Positions 1-8,025 are shown, counted from the first letter of the stretch. The stretch: 40,230 bases of DNA from Pseudomonas sp. UBA4617 (GCF_002386445.1 NZ_DGIR01000042.1:1-40230); one strand, 5' to 3'. The notes: a model not told the origin generated them from the sequence alone. Numbers and translations: made by a program.

Positions 1-30
1 TGTGGGAGCGGGCTTGCCCGCGAATAGGCC
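1..30. repeat. REP palindrome, cut by the window edge
   Basis: This GC-rich REP-type sequence (GTGGGAGCGGGCTTGCCCGC core) matches the copies near 27.45, 33.35 and 33.41 kb in this window. It lies just upstream of ruvC and is probably the downstream boundary of a gene outside the window. Confidence 0.75.
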
Positions 31-54
31 GGTACATTTGAACACGCAGGCGCT

Positions 55-579
55 ATGACTCTGATTCTTGGTATCGACCCCGGCTCGCGCATCACCGGTT
101 ATGGCGTGGTGCGCCAGACCGCCCGCGGTTGCGAGTACGTGGCGTCGGGCTGCATTCGCACCGGCAGCGGCGAGTTGCATGAGCGGTTGCAGATCGTTTT
201 CCGTGGCGTGGGCGAAATCATCGCCCAGCACGGCCCGGTGACCATGGGCATCGAGCGGGTATTCATGGCGCGTAACGCCGACTCGGCGCTCAAGCTCGGG
301 CAGGCCCGTGGCGCGGCCATCGTCGCTGCCGCCGAAGCCGGCCTGGAAATCGCCGAATACAGCGCCACCCAGGTCAAGCAGGCCGTAGCCGGCACCGGTG
401 GGGCCAACAAGGAACAGGTGATGATGATGGTCATGCACCTGCTGAAACTGACGCAAAAGCCGCAGATCGACGCCTCCGATGCCCTGGCCATCGCCCTGTG
501 CCATGCGCATACCCGCTCCAGCCTGGTGCCGCATGGCCTGGCCACGGCGCGGCGACGCGGCGGGCGCTTGCGTCTGTAG
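55..579 (+). CDS. ruvC: RuvC, crossover junction endodeoxyribonuclease
   Basis: RuvC is the Holliday-junction resolvase that nicks the junction symmetrically, working with RuvAB in recombinational repair. The 174-residue protein has the usual family length. It shows the RNase H-like fold markers: GIDPGS at the N-terminus with D8, E67 in MGIERVF, and D139 and D142 in IDASDALA, which match the four acidic catalytic residues of the family. The C-terminus is basic (ARRRGGRLRL), as usual. It is first in a ruvC-ruvA-ruvB order, 109 bp before ruvA. No obvious LexA box was seen upstream. The ATG at 55 is the only start that gives a full-length N-terminus; its Shine-Dalgarno sequence is weak. Confidence 0.97.
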   Translation: MTLILGIDPGSRITGYGVVRQTARGCEYVASGCIRTGSGELHERLQIVFRGVGEIIAQHGPVTMGIERVFMARNADSALKLGQARGAAIVAAAEAGLEIAEYSATQVKQAVAGTGGANKEQVMMMVMHLLKLTQKPQIDASDALAIALCHAHTRSSLVPHGLATARRRGGRLRL

Positions 580-607
580 GCGCTTCATGCCCTGATACAC
601 ATTTTGT

Positions 608-664
608 GCGGGTGATGCATGCACCCGCTGCATTTGCTGATAGGGTTGAGCGGTCGTTGACCGG
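608..664 (+). other. two hairpins in the ruvC-ruvA gap
   Basis: The first hairpin has perfect 7-bp arms (GCGGGTG 608-614, CACCCGC 622-628) around an ATGCATG loop. The second (about 645-664) pairs GAGCGGTC with GACCGGCTC through a one-base bulge and a GTT loop. Neither has a U-tract, so a role as leader or processing structure ahead of the ruvA ribosome-binding site (GAGAGGAAGG, 671-680) is as likely as termination. Confidence 0.5.
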
Positions 665-688
665 CTCCCCGAGAGGAAGGATCGGAAC

Positions 689-1306
689 GTGATTGGACGT
701 TTGCGCGGCACCCTGGCGGAGAAACAGCCGCCGCACCTGATTATCGACGTCAACGGCGTGGGTTATGAACTGGAAGTGCCCATGACCACGCTGTACCGTC
801 TGCCCAAGGTAGGCGAAACCGTCACCGTGCACACCCACCTGGTGGTGCGCGAAGACGCCCACCTGCTCTACGGTTTTGCCGAAAAGCGCGAGCGCGAGCT
901 GTTCCGTGAGCTCATCCGTCTCAATGGCGTGGGCCCGAAGCTGGCGCTGGCGCTGATGTCCGGTCTGGAAGTCGACGAGCTGGTGCGTTGTGTGCAGGCT
1001 CAGGATGCTTCGGCGCTGGTACGCGTGCCCGGGGTCGGCAAGAAGACTGCCGAACGCCTGCTGGTCGAACTCAAGGATCGTTTCAAGGCCTGGGAAACCT
1101 CGCCGGCCATGTTCACCCTGGTTTCCGATGGGCCGCTGCCGGTCAGCAGCACCTCCACGGCCGAGGCGGATGCCGTCAGCGCCCTGGTCTCGCTGGGCTA
1201 CAAGCCGCAGGAAGCCAGCAAGGCGATCGCGGCGATCAAGGACAAGGCCGGCCTGAGCAGTGAAGAACTGATCCGCCGCAGCCTGAAAGGGATGATTACC
1301 AAGTGA
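689..1306 (+). CDS. ruvA: RuvA, Holliday junction DNA helicase subunit
   Basis: RuvA binds the four-way junction and loads the RuvB motor for branch migration. The 205-residue length is normal. The N-terminal OB-fold (MIGRLRGTLAEK, residues 1 to about 65) is followed by two helix-hairpin-helix segments (NGVGPKLALALMSG and VPGVGKKTAERLLVEL) and a C-terminal UBA-like domain that contacts RuvB (SALVSLGYKPQEASKAI). The start is GTG at 689, supported by a strong purine-rich ribosome-binding site 8-17 bases upstream and by the conserved M-I-G-R-L-R start of the family. The stop overlaps the ruvB start by 4 bp, so the two are translationally coupled. Confidence 0.97.
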   Translation: MIGRLRGTLAEKQPPHLIIDVNGVGYELEVPMTTLYRLPKVGETVTVHTHLVVREDAHLLYGFAEKRERELFRELIRLNGVGPKLALALMSGLEVDELVRCVQAQDASALVRVPGVGKKTAERLLVELKDRFKAWETSPAMFTLVSDGPLPVSSTSTAEADAVSALVSLGYKPQEASKAIAAIKDKAGLSSEELIRRSLKGMITK

Positions 1307-2349
1307 TCGAAGCCGACCGCCTGATCGCCGCCAGTGGCCGCGACCGTGAAGAAGTCCAGGACCGTGCGATCCGCCCGCTGCGGCTGGACGAGTACATCGG
1401 CCAGCCGGTGGTACGCGAGCAGATGGCGCTGTTCATCCAGGCCGCCCGTGGCCGCAGCGAATCACTAGACCATACCCTGATCTTCGGCCCGCCGGGCCTA
1501 GGCAAGACCACCTTGGCCAACATCATCGCCCAGGAAATGGGCGTGTCGGTCAAGAGCACTTCGGGGCCGATCCTCGAGCGCCCGGGCGACCTGGCAGCCA
1601 TGCTGACCAACCTCGAACCGCACGACGTGCTGTTCATCGACGAGATCCACCGGCTGTCACCGGTCGTCGAAGAAGTGCTGTACCCGGCAATGGAAGACTT
1701 CCAGCTTGACATCATGATCGGCGAAGGGCCGGCGGCCCGCTCGATCAAGCTCGACCTGCCACCGTTCACCCTGGTCGGCGCCACCACCCGTGCCGGCATG
1801 CTGACCAACCCGCTACGGGACCGCTTCGGTATCGTCCAGCGCCTGGAGTTCTACAGCGACAGGGACCTGGCCACCATTGTCAGTCGCTCGGCCGGCATCC
1901 TCGGTCTGGCCATCGAGGACCAGGGCGCCTACGAGATCGCCCGCCGGGCCCGTGGAACACCGCGTATTGCCAACCGCCTGCTGCGCCGCGTGCGTGACTA
2001 CGCCGAGGTGCGCGGCAAGGGTCAGATCACCAAGGCCGTGGCCGACATGGCACTCAACCTGCTGGATGTCGACGAGCGCGGTTTCGACCATTCCGACCGC
2101 CGCCTGCTGCTGACCATGATCGAGAAGTTCGATGGGGGCCCGGTGGGGGTGGACAACCTGGCCGCCGCCATCAGCGAAGAGCGCCACACCATCGAGGATG
2201 TGCTCGAACCGTACCTGATCCAGCAAGGCTACATCATGCGTACCCCGCGTGGCCGCGTGGTCACCCGGCATGCCTACCTGCACTTCGGCCTGAATGTGCC
2301 AGGACGCCTGGGGGAGGGTGGGGATTTTTCCGAAACGGGCGACGACTGA
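1303..2349 (+). CDS. ruvB: RuvB, Holliday junction branch migration ATPase
   Basis: RuvB is the AAA+ hexameric motor that pulls DNA through the RuvA-bound junction. The 348-residue protein shows Walker A (GPPGLGKTT, about 62-70), Walker B (FIDEIH, about 111-116), sensor 1 (GATTRAGML), the arginine finger region (LRDRFG) and sensor 2 (RGTPRIANRLLRR). The C-terminal winged helix ends in the usual TPRGRVVTRHAYLHFG. The start is GTG at 1303, overlapping ruvA by four bases. A small perfect hairpin (CGAAAA-CGGC-TTTTCG, 2355-2370) follows the stop and may be a weak terminator. Confidence 0.97.
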   Translation: MIEADRLIAASGRDREEVQDRAIRPLRLDEYIGQPVVREQMALFIQAARGRSESLDHTLIFGPPGLGKTTLANIIAQEMGVSVKSTSGPILERPGDLAAMLTNLEPHDVLFIDEIHRLSPVVEEVLYPAMEDFQLDIMIGEGPAARSIKLDLPPFTLVGATTRAGMLTNPLRDRFGIVQRLEFYSDRDLATIVSRSAGILGLAIEDQGAYEIARRARGTPRIANRLLRRVRDYAEVRGKGQITKAVADMALNLLDVDERGFDHSDRRLLLTMIEKFDGGPVGVDNLAAAISEERHTIEDVLEPYLIQQGYIMRTPRGRVVTRHAYLHFGLNVPGRLGEGGDFSETGDD

Positions 2350-2432
2350 CAGATCGAAAACGGCTTTTCGTGGTCCTAGCGCTGGCACGCCGAGGGTGCG
2401 CTGGCAATAAGACATTAATGAAGAAAAAACAG

Positions 2433-2452
2433 TTGCCACAGCGGATTGGCAA
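2433..2452 (+). other. inverted repeat before ybgC ribosome-binding site
   Basis: Perfect 6-bp arms TTGCCA and TGGCAA flank 8 bp, ending 4 bases before the GAGGA ribosome-binding site of ybgC. It may be an operator or a translation-control hairpin. The sequence alone does not decide this. Confidence 0.35.
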
Positions 2453-2474
2453 GCTGAGGAGTAAGCACTAGAGT

Positions 2475-2927
2475 ATGCGCGCGCAAAATGGCCTGGAACC
2501 GTTCGCACACCGTTGTCGCGTCTATTACGAAGATACCGATGCCGGTGGCGTGGTGTATTACGTCAACTACCTGAAATTCATGGAGCGTGCGCGCACCGAG
2601 CGTCTGCGCCACCTGGGCTTTTCCCAGGCGCAGCTGGCCGGGGAAAACCTGTTGTTCGTGGTCCATTCCAGCGAAGCGCGTTACCACGCGCCGGCGCGCC
2701 TGGACGACGAGCTGCGGGTCACCGCGCATGTTACTGAACTCAATCGAGCCAGCCTGCGCTTCGTGCAACAGGTCTGGCGGGAAAAGGATGAAACGCTGCT
2801 CTGCGAAGGGCAGTTCCTGGTGGCCGCCGTGCGCGCCGACACTTTCAAACCCCGAGCCATACCCCCGGAGCTGCGCGACGCCTTTGCGGCGGACGGCTCG
2901 GGTAATCAATCGAATGCAGGAGAATAA
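2475..2927 (+). CDS. ybgC: YbgC, Tol-Pal associated acyl-CoA thioesterase
   Basis: This is a hot-dog fold 4HBT-family thioesterase that hydrolyses acyl-CoA or acyl-ACP esters and is nearly always the first gene of tol-pal operons. The 150-residue protein carries the family signature YYEDTDAGGVVYYVNYLKF (about 17-35). D22 corresponds to the catalytic Asp18 of the E. coli enzyme. The ATG at 2475 has GAGGA upstream at 2456-2460. The gene is followed after 2 bp by tolQ, so it is the operon lead gene. Its link to Tol function is by gene context; the precise physiological substrate is not settled. Confidence 0.95.
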   Translation: MRAQNGLEPFAHRCRVYYEDTDAGGVVYYVNYLKFMERARTERLRHLGFSQAQLAGENLLFVVHSSEARYHAPARLDDELRVTAHVTELNRASLRFVQQVWREKDETLLCEGQFLVAAVRADTFKPRAIPPELRDAFAADGSGNQSNAGE

Positions 2928-2929
2928 GC

Positions 2930-3625
2930 GTGGAAGCTAACGTCGTCGACCATACCTCCATGTGGAGTCTGGTCAGCAATGCCAGCGTGTTGGTACAGCT
3001 GGTAATGCTGACCCTGGTGGCCGCCTCGGTCACATCATGGATCATGATCTTCCAGCGCAGCACCATGCTGCGCGCCGGTCGTCGTGCGCTGGATGCCTTC
3101 GAGGAGCGCTTCTGGTCGGGCATCGACCTGTCCAAGCTGTATCGCCAGGCAGGCAGCAACCCGGACCCGGATTCCGGTGTCGAGCAGGTGTTCCGTGCCG
3201 GTTTCAAGGAATTCTCGCGCTTGCGCCAGCAGCCGGGTGTTGACCCGGACGCGGTCATGGAGGGCGTTGCCCGGGCCATGCGCGTGGCCATCTCGCGCGA
3301 GGAAGAAAAGCTCGAGCAGAGCCTGCCGTTCCTGGCCACCGTCGGTTCGACCAGCCCGTACATCGGCCTGTTCGGTACCGTATGGGGCATCATGAACTCC
3401 TTCCGCGGCCTGGCCAGCGCCCAGCAGGCCACCCTGGCCACGGTCGCCCCGGGTATTGCCGAAGCGCTGATCGCCACTGCCATCGGCCTGTTCGCGGCAA
3501 TCCCGGCGGTCATCGCCTACAACCGCTTCTCGGCCCGCAGTGAAGTGCTGATCGGTCGTTACTACACCTTCGCCGACGAGTTCCAGGCGATCCTGCACCG
3601 CAAAGTGCACACCAGCGAAGAGTAA
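2930..3625 (+). CDS. tolQ: TolQ, inner-membrane motor subunit of Tol-Pal
   Basis: TolQ is the MotA/ExbB-type proton-channel protein that with TolR energises TolA, pulling the outer membrane inward during division. The 231-residue protein has three predicted membrane helices: about 17-40 (VLVQLVMLTLVAASVTSWIM), about 133-155 with the conserved TSPYIGLFGTVWGIM, and about 172-197 (VAPGIAEALIATAIGLFAAIP). The family threonine-proline residues in helices 2 and 3 are present. The GTG start at 2930 follows CAGGAG, and the frame opens 2 bp after ybgC. tolR follows after 14 bp. Confidence 0.97.
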   Translation: MEANVVDHTSMWSLVSNASVLVQLVMLTLVAASVTSWIMIFQRSTMLRAGRRALDAFEERFWSGIDLSKLYRQAGSNPDPDSGVEQVFRAGFKEFSRLRQQPGVDPDAVMEGVARAMRVAISREEEKLEQSLPFLATVGSTSPYIGLFGTVWGIMNSFRGLASAQQATLATVAPGIAEALIATAIGLFAAIPAVIAYNRFSARSEVLIGRYYTFADEFQAILHRKVHTSEE

Positions 3626-3639
3626 TCAGGTAGAAGCCC

Positions 3640-4092
3640 ATGGCCCGAGTTCGCCACAAACGCAAGCCCGTCGCCGAGATGAACGTGGTGCCCTACATCG
3701 ACGTGATGCTGGTGCTGCTGGTCATCTTCATGGTGACGGCGCCCATGCTCAACCAGGGCGTCAAGGTCGACCTGCCCAAGGTTTCCAGCGAAGCCTTGCC
3801 GCAGGACAACAACGTCCAGATCCTCACCATCTCCATCAAGGCCGACAAGACCTATTACTGGAACCTCGGCAGCGAAGTCGATACCGACAAGCAGATGGAC
3901 AAGGCCATGACCTTGCCTGCAATGACCGACGCCGTGACCAAGATCATTGCCGCCGGCCGTGACCAGGGCAAGCAGACCCAAGTGTTCATTCGTGGCGACA
4001 AGGCTGTCGACTATGGCGCGGTCATGGGTGCCATGGGCGGGTTGCAGAAGGCCGGTGTCGGTAACGTTGGCCTGATTACCGAGGCGCCCTGA
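3640..4092 (+). CDS. tolR: TolR, inner-membrane motor subunit of Tol-Pal
   Basis: TolR is an ExbD-type protein with one membrane helix and a periplasmic domain that gates proton flow with TolQ. The 150-residue protein has the helix in MNVVPYIDVMLVLLVIFMVT (about 14-33). D21 is the conserved proton-carrying Asp (D23 in E. coli). The periplasmic part ends with the usual amphipathic C-terminus (GAVMGAMGGLQKAGVGNVGLI). The stop TGA overlaps the tolA ATG by one base (TGATG). Confidence 0.97.
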   Translation: MARVRHKRKPVAEMNVVPYIDVMLVLLVIFMVTAPMLNQGVKVDLPKVSSEALPQDNNVQILTISIKADKTYYWNLGSEVDTDKQMDKAMTLPAMTDAVTKIIAAGRDQGKQTQVFIRGDKAVDYGAVMGAMGGLQKAGVGNVGLITEAP

Positions 4093-5201
4093 TGCAACAG
4101 CGAGAGCCATCCGCCTCGGAAAGCTACTTCTGGCCCAGTGTCTGGGCCATCGGCCTGCATGTGCTGGTATTTGCCTTGCTGTTCGTCAGTTTTGCCATGA
4201 CGCCCGAGCTGCCGCCCTCCAAGCCGATCGTCCAGGCTACCCTGTACCAGCTCAAGTCCAAGAGCCAGGCAACCACCCAGACCAATCAGAAGATTGCCGG
4301 GGAAGCGAAGAAAACCGCTTCGCGCCAGACCGAGGTCGAGCAGCTGGAACAGAAGAAGATCGAGCAGGAGGCCGTGAAGGCCGCGGAACAAAAGAAAGCC
4401 GACGCCGCTCAAAAGGCCGAAGAGGCCCGCGAAGCTGCCGAAGCCAAGAAGGCCGAGGCCGCTGCCGAAGCCGCCAAGGCTGCCGAGGCCAAGAAAGCCG
4501 CCGAAGCCAAGAAGGCCGAGGAGGCGAAGAAGGCCGCCGAGAAGCAGCAGGCTGACATCGCCAAGAAAAAGGCCGAGGAAGAAGCCAAGAAAAAAGCCGA
4601 AGAAGAGGCCAAGAAAGAGGCCGCTGAAGAGGCGAAGAAACAAGCCGCCGAGGATGCCAAGAAAAAGGCGGCCGAAGAGGCCAAGAAGAAAGCAGCCGAG
4701 GACGCCAAGAAGAAAGCGGCGGCCGAGGAAGCGAAGAAAAAGGCTGCTGAAGAGGCCAAGAAGAAGGCCGCTGCAGACGCCCAGAAGAAAAAGGCACAGG
4801 AAGCGGCCCGCAAGGCGGCGGAAGACAAGAAGGCCCAGGCTCTAGCCGAGCTGTTGTCCGACACCACCGAACGGCAGCAGGCGCTGGCCGACGAACAGGG
4901 TGACCAGGTGGCCGGCGACTTCGACGACCTGATCCGCTTGCGCGCGGCCGAGGGCTGGGCACGTCCGCCTTCCGCGCGCAAGGGCATGACGGTGGTCCTG
5001 CAGATCAACATGTTGCCGGACGGTACCATCACCAACGTCAGCGTGGCCCGGTCAAGTGGTGACGGCCCGTACGACAGTTCGGCGGTGGCAGCGGTGAAGA
5101 ACATCGGTCGCCTGACCGAAATGCAGGGTATGAAGCCGAGCGATTTCAACCAATATCGTTCGTTCAAGATGACATTTACACCTGAGGATCTAGCGTTGTG
5201 A
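4092..5201 (+). CDS. tolA: TolA, periplasm-spanning Tol-Pal protein
   Basis: TolA links the TolQR motor to TolB and Pal at the outer membrane. The 369-residue protein has one N-terminal membrane helix (about 15-36, SVWAIGLHVLVFALLFVSF). This is followed by a long Ala/Lys/Glu helical stalk (about 60-255) built of near-repeats such as AKKKAAEEAKKKA, and a C-terminal globular TolA domain (about 265-369, containing WARPPSARKGMTVVLQINML). The low-complexity stalk gives a repetitive DNA stretch at about 4400-4840 prone to length variation. The stop overlaps the tolB GTG by four bases. Confidence 0.96.
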   Translation: MQQREPSASESYFWPSVWAIGLHVLVFALLFVSFAMTPELPPSKPIVQATLYQLKSKSQATTQTNQKIAGEAKKTASRQTEVEQLEQKKIEQEAVKAAEQKKADAAQKAEEAREAAEAKKAEAAAEAAKAAEAKKAAEAKKAEEAKKAAEKQQADIAKKKAEEEAKKKAEEEAKKEAAEEAKKQAAEDAKKKAAEEAKKKAAEDAKKKAAAEEAKKKAAEEAKKKAAADAQKKKAQEAARKAAEDKKAQALAELLSDTTERQQALADEQGDQVAGDFDDLIRLRAAEGWARPPSARKGMTVVLQINMLPDGTITNVSVARSSGDGPYDSSAVAAVKNIGRLTEMQGMKPSDFNQYRSFKMTFTPEDLAL

Positions 5202-6499
5202 TTAAACGTCTGAGAGGGCTGCTGGTCATGCTGTGCTGCGTGGCAGGCATGGCCGTGGCAGAGGAAAAGAACATCCTGGTCACCAGCGGCAGCGACCGGG
5301 CCACGCCCATCGCGGTAGTGCCGTTCGGTCTGCAGGGCGGCAGCGTGCTGCCGGAAGACATGGCCGACATCATCGGCAATGACCTGCGCAACTCCGGCTA
5401 CTACTCGCCGATTCCGCGGCAGAACATGATCAGCCAGCCGTCGCAGGCCAGCGAAGTGATCTTCCGGGACTGGAAAGCACTGGGCGCGCAGTATGTGATG
5501 GTCGGCAGCATCGTGCCGTCGGGTGGTCGCCTGCAGGTGCAGTACGCGCTGTTCAACGTCGCCACCGAGCAGCAAGTGCTGACCGGCAGCGTGGCCGGCA
5601 GTGTCGACCAGCTGCGCGACATGGCCCACTACATTTCCGACCAGTCGTTCGAGAAGCTCACCGGCATCAAGGGTGCGTTCTCCACCCGCATGCTGTACGT
5701 GACCGCCGAGCGTTTCTCCACCAACAACACCCGCTACACCCTGCAGCGTTCGGACTACGACGGTGCACGTGCTGTTACCCTGCTGCAATCGCGGGAACCG
5801 ATCCTGTCGCCGCGCTTTGCGCCGGATGGCAAGCGTATCGCCTATGTCTCGTTCGAGCAGAAGCGCCCACGCATCTTCATCCAGCACATCGACACCGGCC
5901 GCCGTGAGCAGGTCACCAACTTCGAAGGCCTGAACGGCGCGCCAGCCTGGTCGCCGGACGGTACCCGCCTGGCGTTCGTGCTGTCGAAGGACGGTAACCC
6001 TGACATCTACGTGATGAACGTGGCTTCGCGCCAGATCAGCCGCGTCACCGCAGGCCCGGGCATCAACACCGAACCGTTCTGGGGCAAGGACGGCAACACC
6101 CTGTACTTCACCTCCGACCGTGGCGGCAAGCCGCAGATCTACAAACAGTCGGTCGGTGGCGGTGGCGCCGAGCGTGTAACTTTCGTCGGTAACTACAACG
6201 CCAACCCGAAACTGTCGGCGGACGAAAAGACCCTGGTGATGATCCATCGCCAGCAGGGCTTCACCAACTTCAAGGTGGCGGCCCAGGATTTGCAGCGCGG
6301 AAGTGTAAAGATTCTCTCCGAGACAAGTCTTGATGAGTCTCCCACTGTTGCGCCAAACGGCACCATGCTAATCTACGCCACCCGCCAGCAGGGCCGGGGA
6401 GTCTTGATGCTCGTGTCGCTTAATGGACGCGTGAGGCTCCCACTTCCTACCGCTCAAGGCGAAGTCAGAGAACCGTCCTGGTCCCCTTACCTGAACTGA
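5198..6499 (+). CDS. tolB: TolB, periplasmic Tol-Pal beta-propeller protein
   Basis: TolB is a periplasmic protein that shuttles between TolA and Pal. The 433-residue protein has a Sec signal peptide (residues 1 to about 21, cleavage after MAVA). It continues with an N-terminal alpha/beta domain and then propeller blades recognisable by repeated PDG-type motifs (SPRFAPDGKRIAYVS, APAWSPDGTRLAFVL, TEPFWGKDGNTLYFTS, ESPTVAPNGTMLIYA). The GTG start at 5198 overlaps the tolA stop (GTGA), indicating coupling. pal follows after 53 bp with its own strong ribosome-binding site. Confidence 0.97.
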   Translation: MIKRLRGLLVMLCCVAGMAVAEEKNILVTSGSDRATPIAVVPFGLQGGSVLPEDMADIIGNDLRNSGYYSPIPRQNMISQPSQASEVIFRDWKALGAQYVMVGSIVPSGGRLQVQYALFNVATEQQVLTGSVAGSVDQLRDMAHYISDQSFEKLTGIKGAFSTRMLYVTAERFSTNNTRYTLQRSDYDGARAVTLLQSREPILSPRFAPDGKRIAYVSFEQKRPRIFIQHIDTGRREQVTNFEGLNGAPAWSPDGTRLAFVLSKDGNPDIYVMNVASRQISRVTAGPGINTEPFWGKDGNTLYFTSDRGGKPQIYKQSVGGGGAERVTFVGNYNANPKLSADEKTLVMIHRQQGFTNFKVAAQDLQRGSVKILSETSLDESPTVAPNGTMLIYATRQQGRGVLMLVSLNGRVRLPLPTAQGEVREPSWSPYLN

Positions 6500-6552
6500 T
6501 TGCGGCGTAATACTTTTGCTTAACACACTGGGGTTTCATTAGGAGTTTCACG

Positions 6553-7053
6553 ATGGAAATGCTGAAGTTTGGTAAATTTGCTGCGCTGGCTCTGGCCATG
6601 GCCGTAGCTGTAGGTTGCTCCTCGAAGGGCGGTGACAACGCAGGCGAAGGCGCTGCTGTAGACCCGAACGCTGGCTACGGTGCCAACGCTGGTGCTGTTG
6701 ACGGCTCCCTGAGCGAAGAAGCTGCTCTGCGCGCAATCACCACCTTCTACTTCGAATACGACAGCTCGGACCTGAAGCCAGAAGCCATGCGCGCTCTGGA
6801 CGTTCACGCCAAGGACCTGAAAGCCAACGGCAACCGCGTTGTTCTGGAAGGTAACACCGACGAGCGCGGCACCCGCGAGTACAACATGGCTCTGGGTGAG
6901 CGTCGTGCCAAGGCCGTTCAGCGCTACCTGGTTCTGCAGGGCGTTTCCCCTGCTCAGCTGGAACTGGTTTCCTACGGTGAAGAGCGTCCGGTTGCCACTG
7001 GCAACGACGAGCAGTCCTGGGCTCAGAACCGTCGCGTAGAACTGCGTAAGTAA
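6553..7053 (+). CDS. pal: Pal (OprL), peptidoglycan-associated lipoprotein
   Basis: Pal is the outer-membrane lipoprotein (OprL in Pseudomonas) that holds the outer membrane to peptidoglycan and is positioned by TolB. The 166-residue precursor has a lipoprotein signal (VAVGC; lipidated Cys at 22). It then has a Gly/Ala-rich linker and an OmpA-type peptidoglycan-binding domain (about 60-166) with the signature NTDERGTREYNMALGERRA. AGGAG at 6541-6545 supports the ATG at 6553. Codon usage (CTGG, GCT, CGT) looks like that of a highly expressed gene compared with its neighbours. The cpoB start is only 6 bp downstream. Confidence 0.97.
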   Translation: MEMLKFGKFAALALAMAVAVGCSSKGGDNAGEGAAVDPNAGYGANAGAVDGSLSEEAALRAITTFYFEYDSSDLKPEAMRALDVHAKDLKANGNRVVLEGNTDERGTREYNMALGERRAKAVQRYLVLQGVSPAQLELVSYGEERPVATGNDEQSWAQNRRVELRK

Positions 7054-7059
7054 GTTCTC

Positions 7060-7866
7060 ATGCGTATGGGCCGCCGTGTAGTAACCGTCCTCGCACTCAG
7101 CCTGCCGCTTGCGGCCTGGGCTGAGGTTCCTGTAGTTGATGACAACGCAGGCAGTTATCCGCCTGCGGGTTATGGCACGAGCGGCGCCTATGCCGGGTCA
7201 GGGGCTTCGGCCCCTGCCTCTGCACAGGGCCAGCTGTTCATGCAGTTGCAACAGATGCAGGATCAGCTTTCCCGCCAGCAAGGCATCATCGAAGAGCTGC
7301 AGAACGATGTATCGCGCATGAAGCAGGAAAACCTGGAGCGTTACCAGGACCTGGATCGTCGCATCAACAGTGGCGCCGCGCCTGCCGCGACCCCTGACAA
7401 TTCCTCCGGTGGTGGTGCATCGAATGCCGCCCCCGATGCAGCAGCAGGTGCTGCTGCACAACAACCGGCCGCCAGTAGCGAGCCCGGTGATCCGGCGAAA
7501 GAAAAGCTCTACTACGATGCCGCTTTCGACCTGATCAAGCAGAAAGACTTCGACAAGGCCAGCCAGGCCTTCGGCGCTTTCCTGCGCAAATACCCCAACA
7601 GCCAGTACGCCGGCAATGCCCAGTACTGGTTGGGTGAAGTAAACCTGGCCAAGGGCGACCTGCCAGCCGCCAGCCAGGCCTTCGCCCAGGTCAGCCAGAA
7701 GTATCCGAAGCACAGCAAGGTGCCGGATTCGCTGTACAAGCTGGCTGACGTCGAGCGCCGCATGGGGCACACCGACAAGGTCAAGGGCATTCTGCAGCAG
7801 GTCATCAGCCAGTACCCCGGCACTTCTGCCGCGCAGCTGGCCCAACGTGACCTGCAGAAGCTCTGA
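7060..7866 (+). CDS. cpoB: CpoB (YbgF), cell division coordinator
   Basis: CpoB is a periplasmic Tol-associated protein that coordinates outer-membrane constriction with septal peptidoglycan synthesis in E. coli. The 268-residue protein has a signal peptide ending at about AWA (21-22). It has a Gln-rich coiled-coil trimerisation segment (about 50-105, with FMQLQQMQDQLSRQQGIIEE), an Ala/Ser linker, and a C-terminal TPR domain of about 120 residues (YYDAAFDLIKQKDFDKASQ and two further repeats). It is the last gene of the operon and ends 18 bp before a strong intrinsic terminator. Confidence 0.95.
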   Translation: MRMGRRVVTVLALSLPLAAWAEVPVVDDNAGSYPPAGYGTSGAYAGSGASAPASAQGQLFMQLQQMQDQLSRQQGIIEELQNDVSRMKQENLERYQDLDRRINSGAAPAATPDNSSGGGASNAAPDAAAGAAAQQPAASSEPGDPAKEKLYYDAAFDLIKQKDFDKASQAFGAFLRKYPNSQYAGNAQYWLGEVNLAKGDLPAASQAFAQVSQKYPKHSKVPDSLYKLADVERRMGHTDKVKGILQQVISQYPGTSAAQLAQRDLQKL

Positions 7867-7883
7867 GCCATACCGTTTGAAAT

Positions 7884-7909
7884 AAACCCGCGCCAGTCGC
7901 GGGTTTTTT
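7884..7909 (+). terminator. intrinsic terminator of the tol-pal operon
   Basis: Nine-base arms AAACCCGCG and CGCGGGTTT flank a CCAGT loop and run into a six-T tract. This is a canonical Rho-independent terminator directly after cpoB. Confidence 0.93.
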
Positions 7910-7941
7910 CGTTAGAATCATTGCCCTTTTTACTAAACACG

Positions 7942-8010
7942 CTGTTGCGGATAACGCTATGTCGAGTCCGCGACAGTGCCTGACGGAGGCGGACAGCCTG
8001 TTTAGCTGTC
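7942..8010 (+). promoter_or_regulatory. three-hairpin leader upstream of queE
   Basis: Stem P1 pairs CTGTTGCGGA (7942-7951) with TCCGCGACAG (7967-7976): ten pairs, one of them G-U. P2 pairs GCCT (7978-7981) with AGGC (7987-7990). P3 pairs GACAGC (7992-7997) with GCTGTC (8005-8010) and ends 15 bases before the queE ATG. The P1 and P3 strands share ACAG and CTGT words, so alternative pairings are possible. A candidate -10 (TAGAAT, 7913-7918) precedes it, without a good -35. The layout does not match the small preQ1-I aptamer, so a riboswitch role is only a hypothesis. Confidence 0.4.
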
Positions 8011-8025
8011 ACGCCCGTGGCGAGC

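Noticed and set aside
580..688. SOS (LexA) box before ruvA
   Set aside because: No CTG-N10-CAG-like site with the expected AT-rich centre was found in this gap or upstream of ruvC.
4400..4840. Tandem repeat in tolA as a CRISPR or satellite
   Set aside because: The repeats are in frame and code for the helical stalk known in all TolA proteins; there are no unique spacers. No CRISPR array was seen anywhere in the window.
4409..6247. 612-codon minus-strand frame opposite tolA and tolB
   Set aside because: It is the antisense reading of the Ala/Lys repeat and of tolB, giving Phe/Ser/Ala low-complexity sequence with no start signals.
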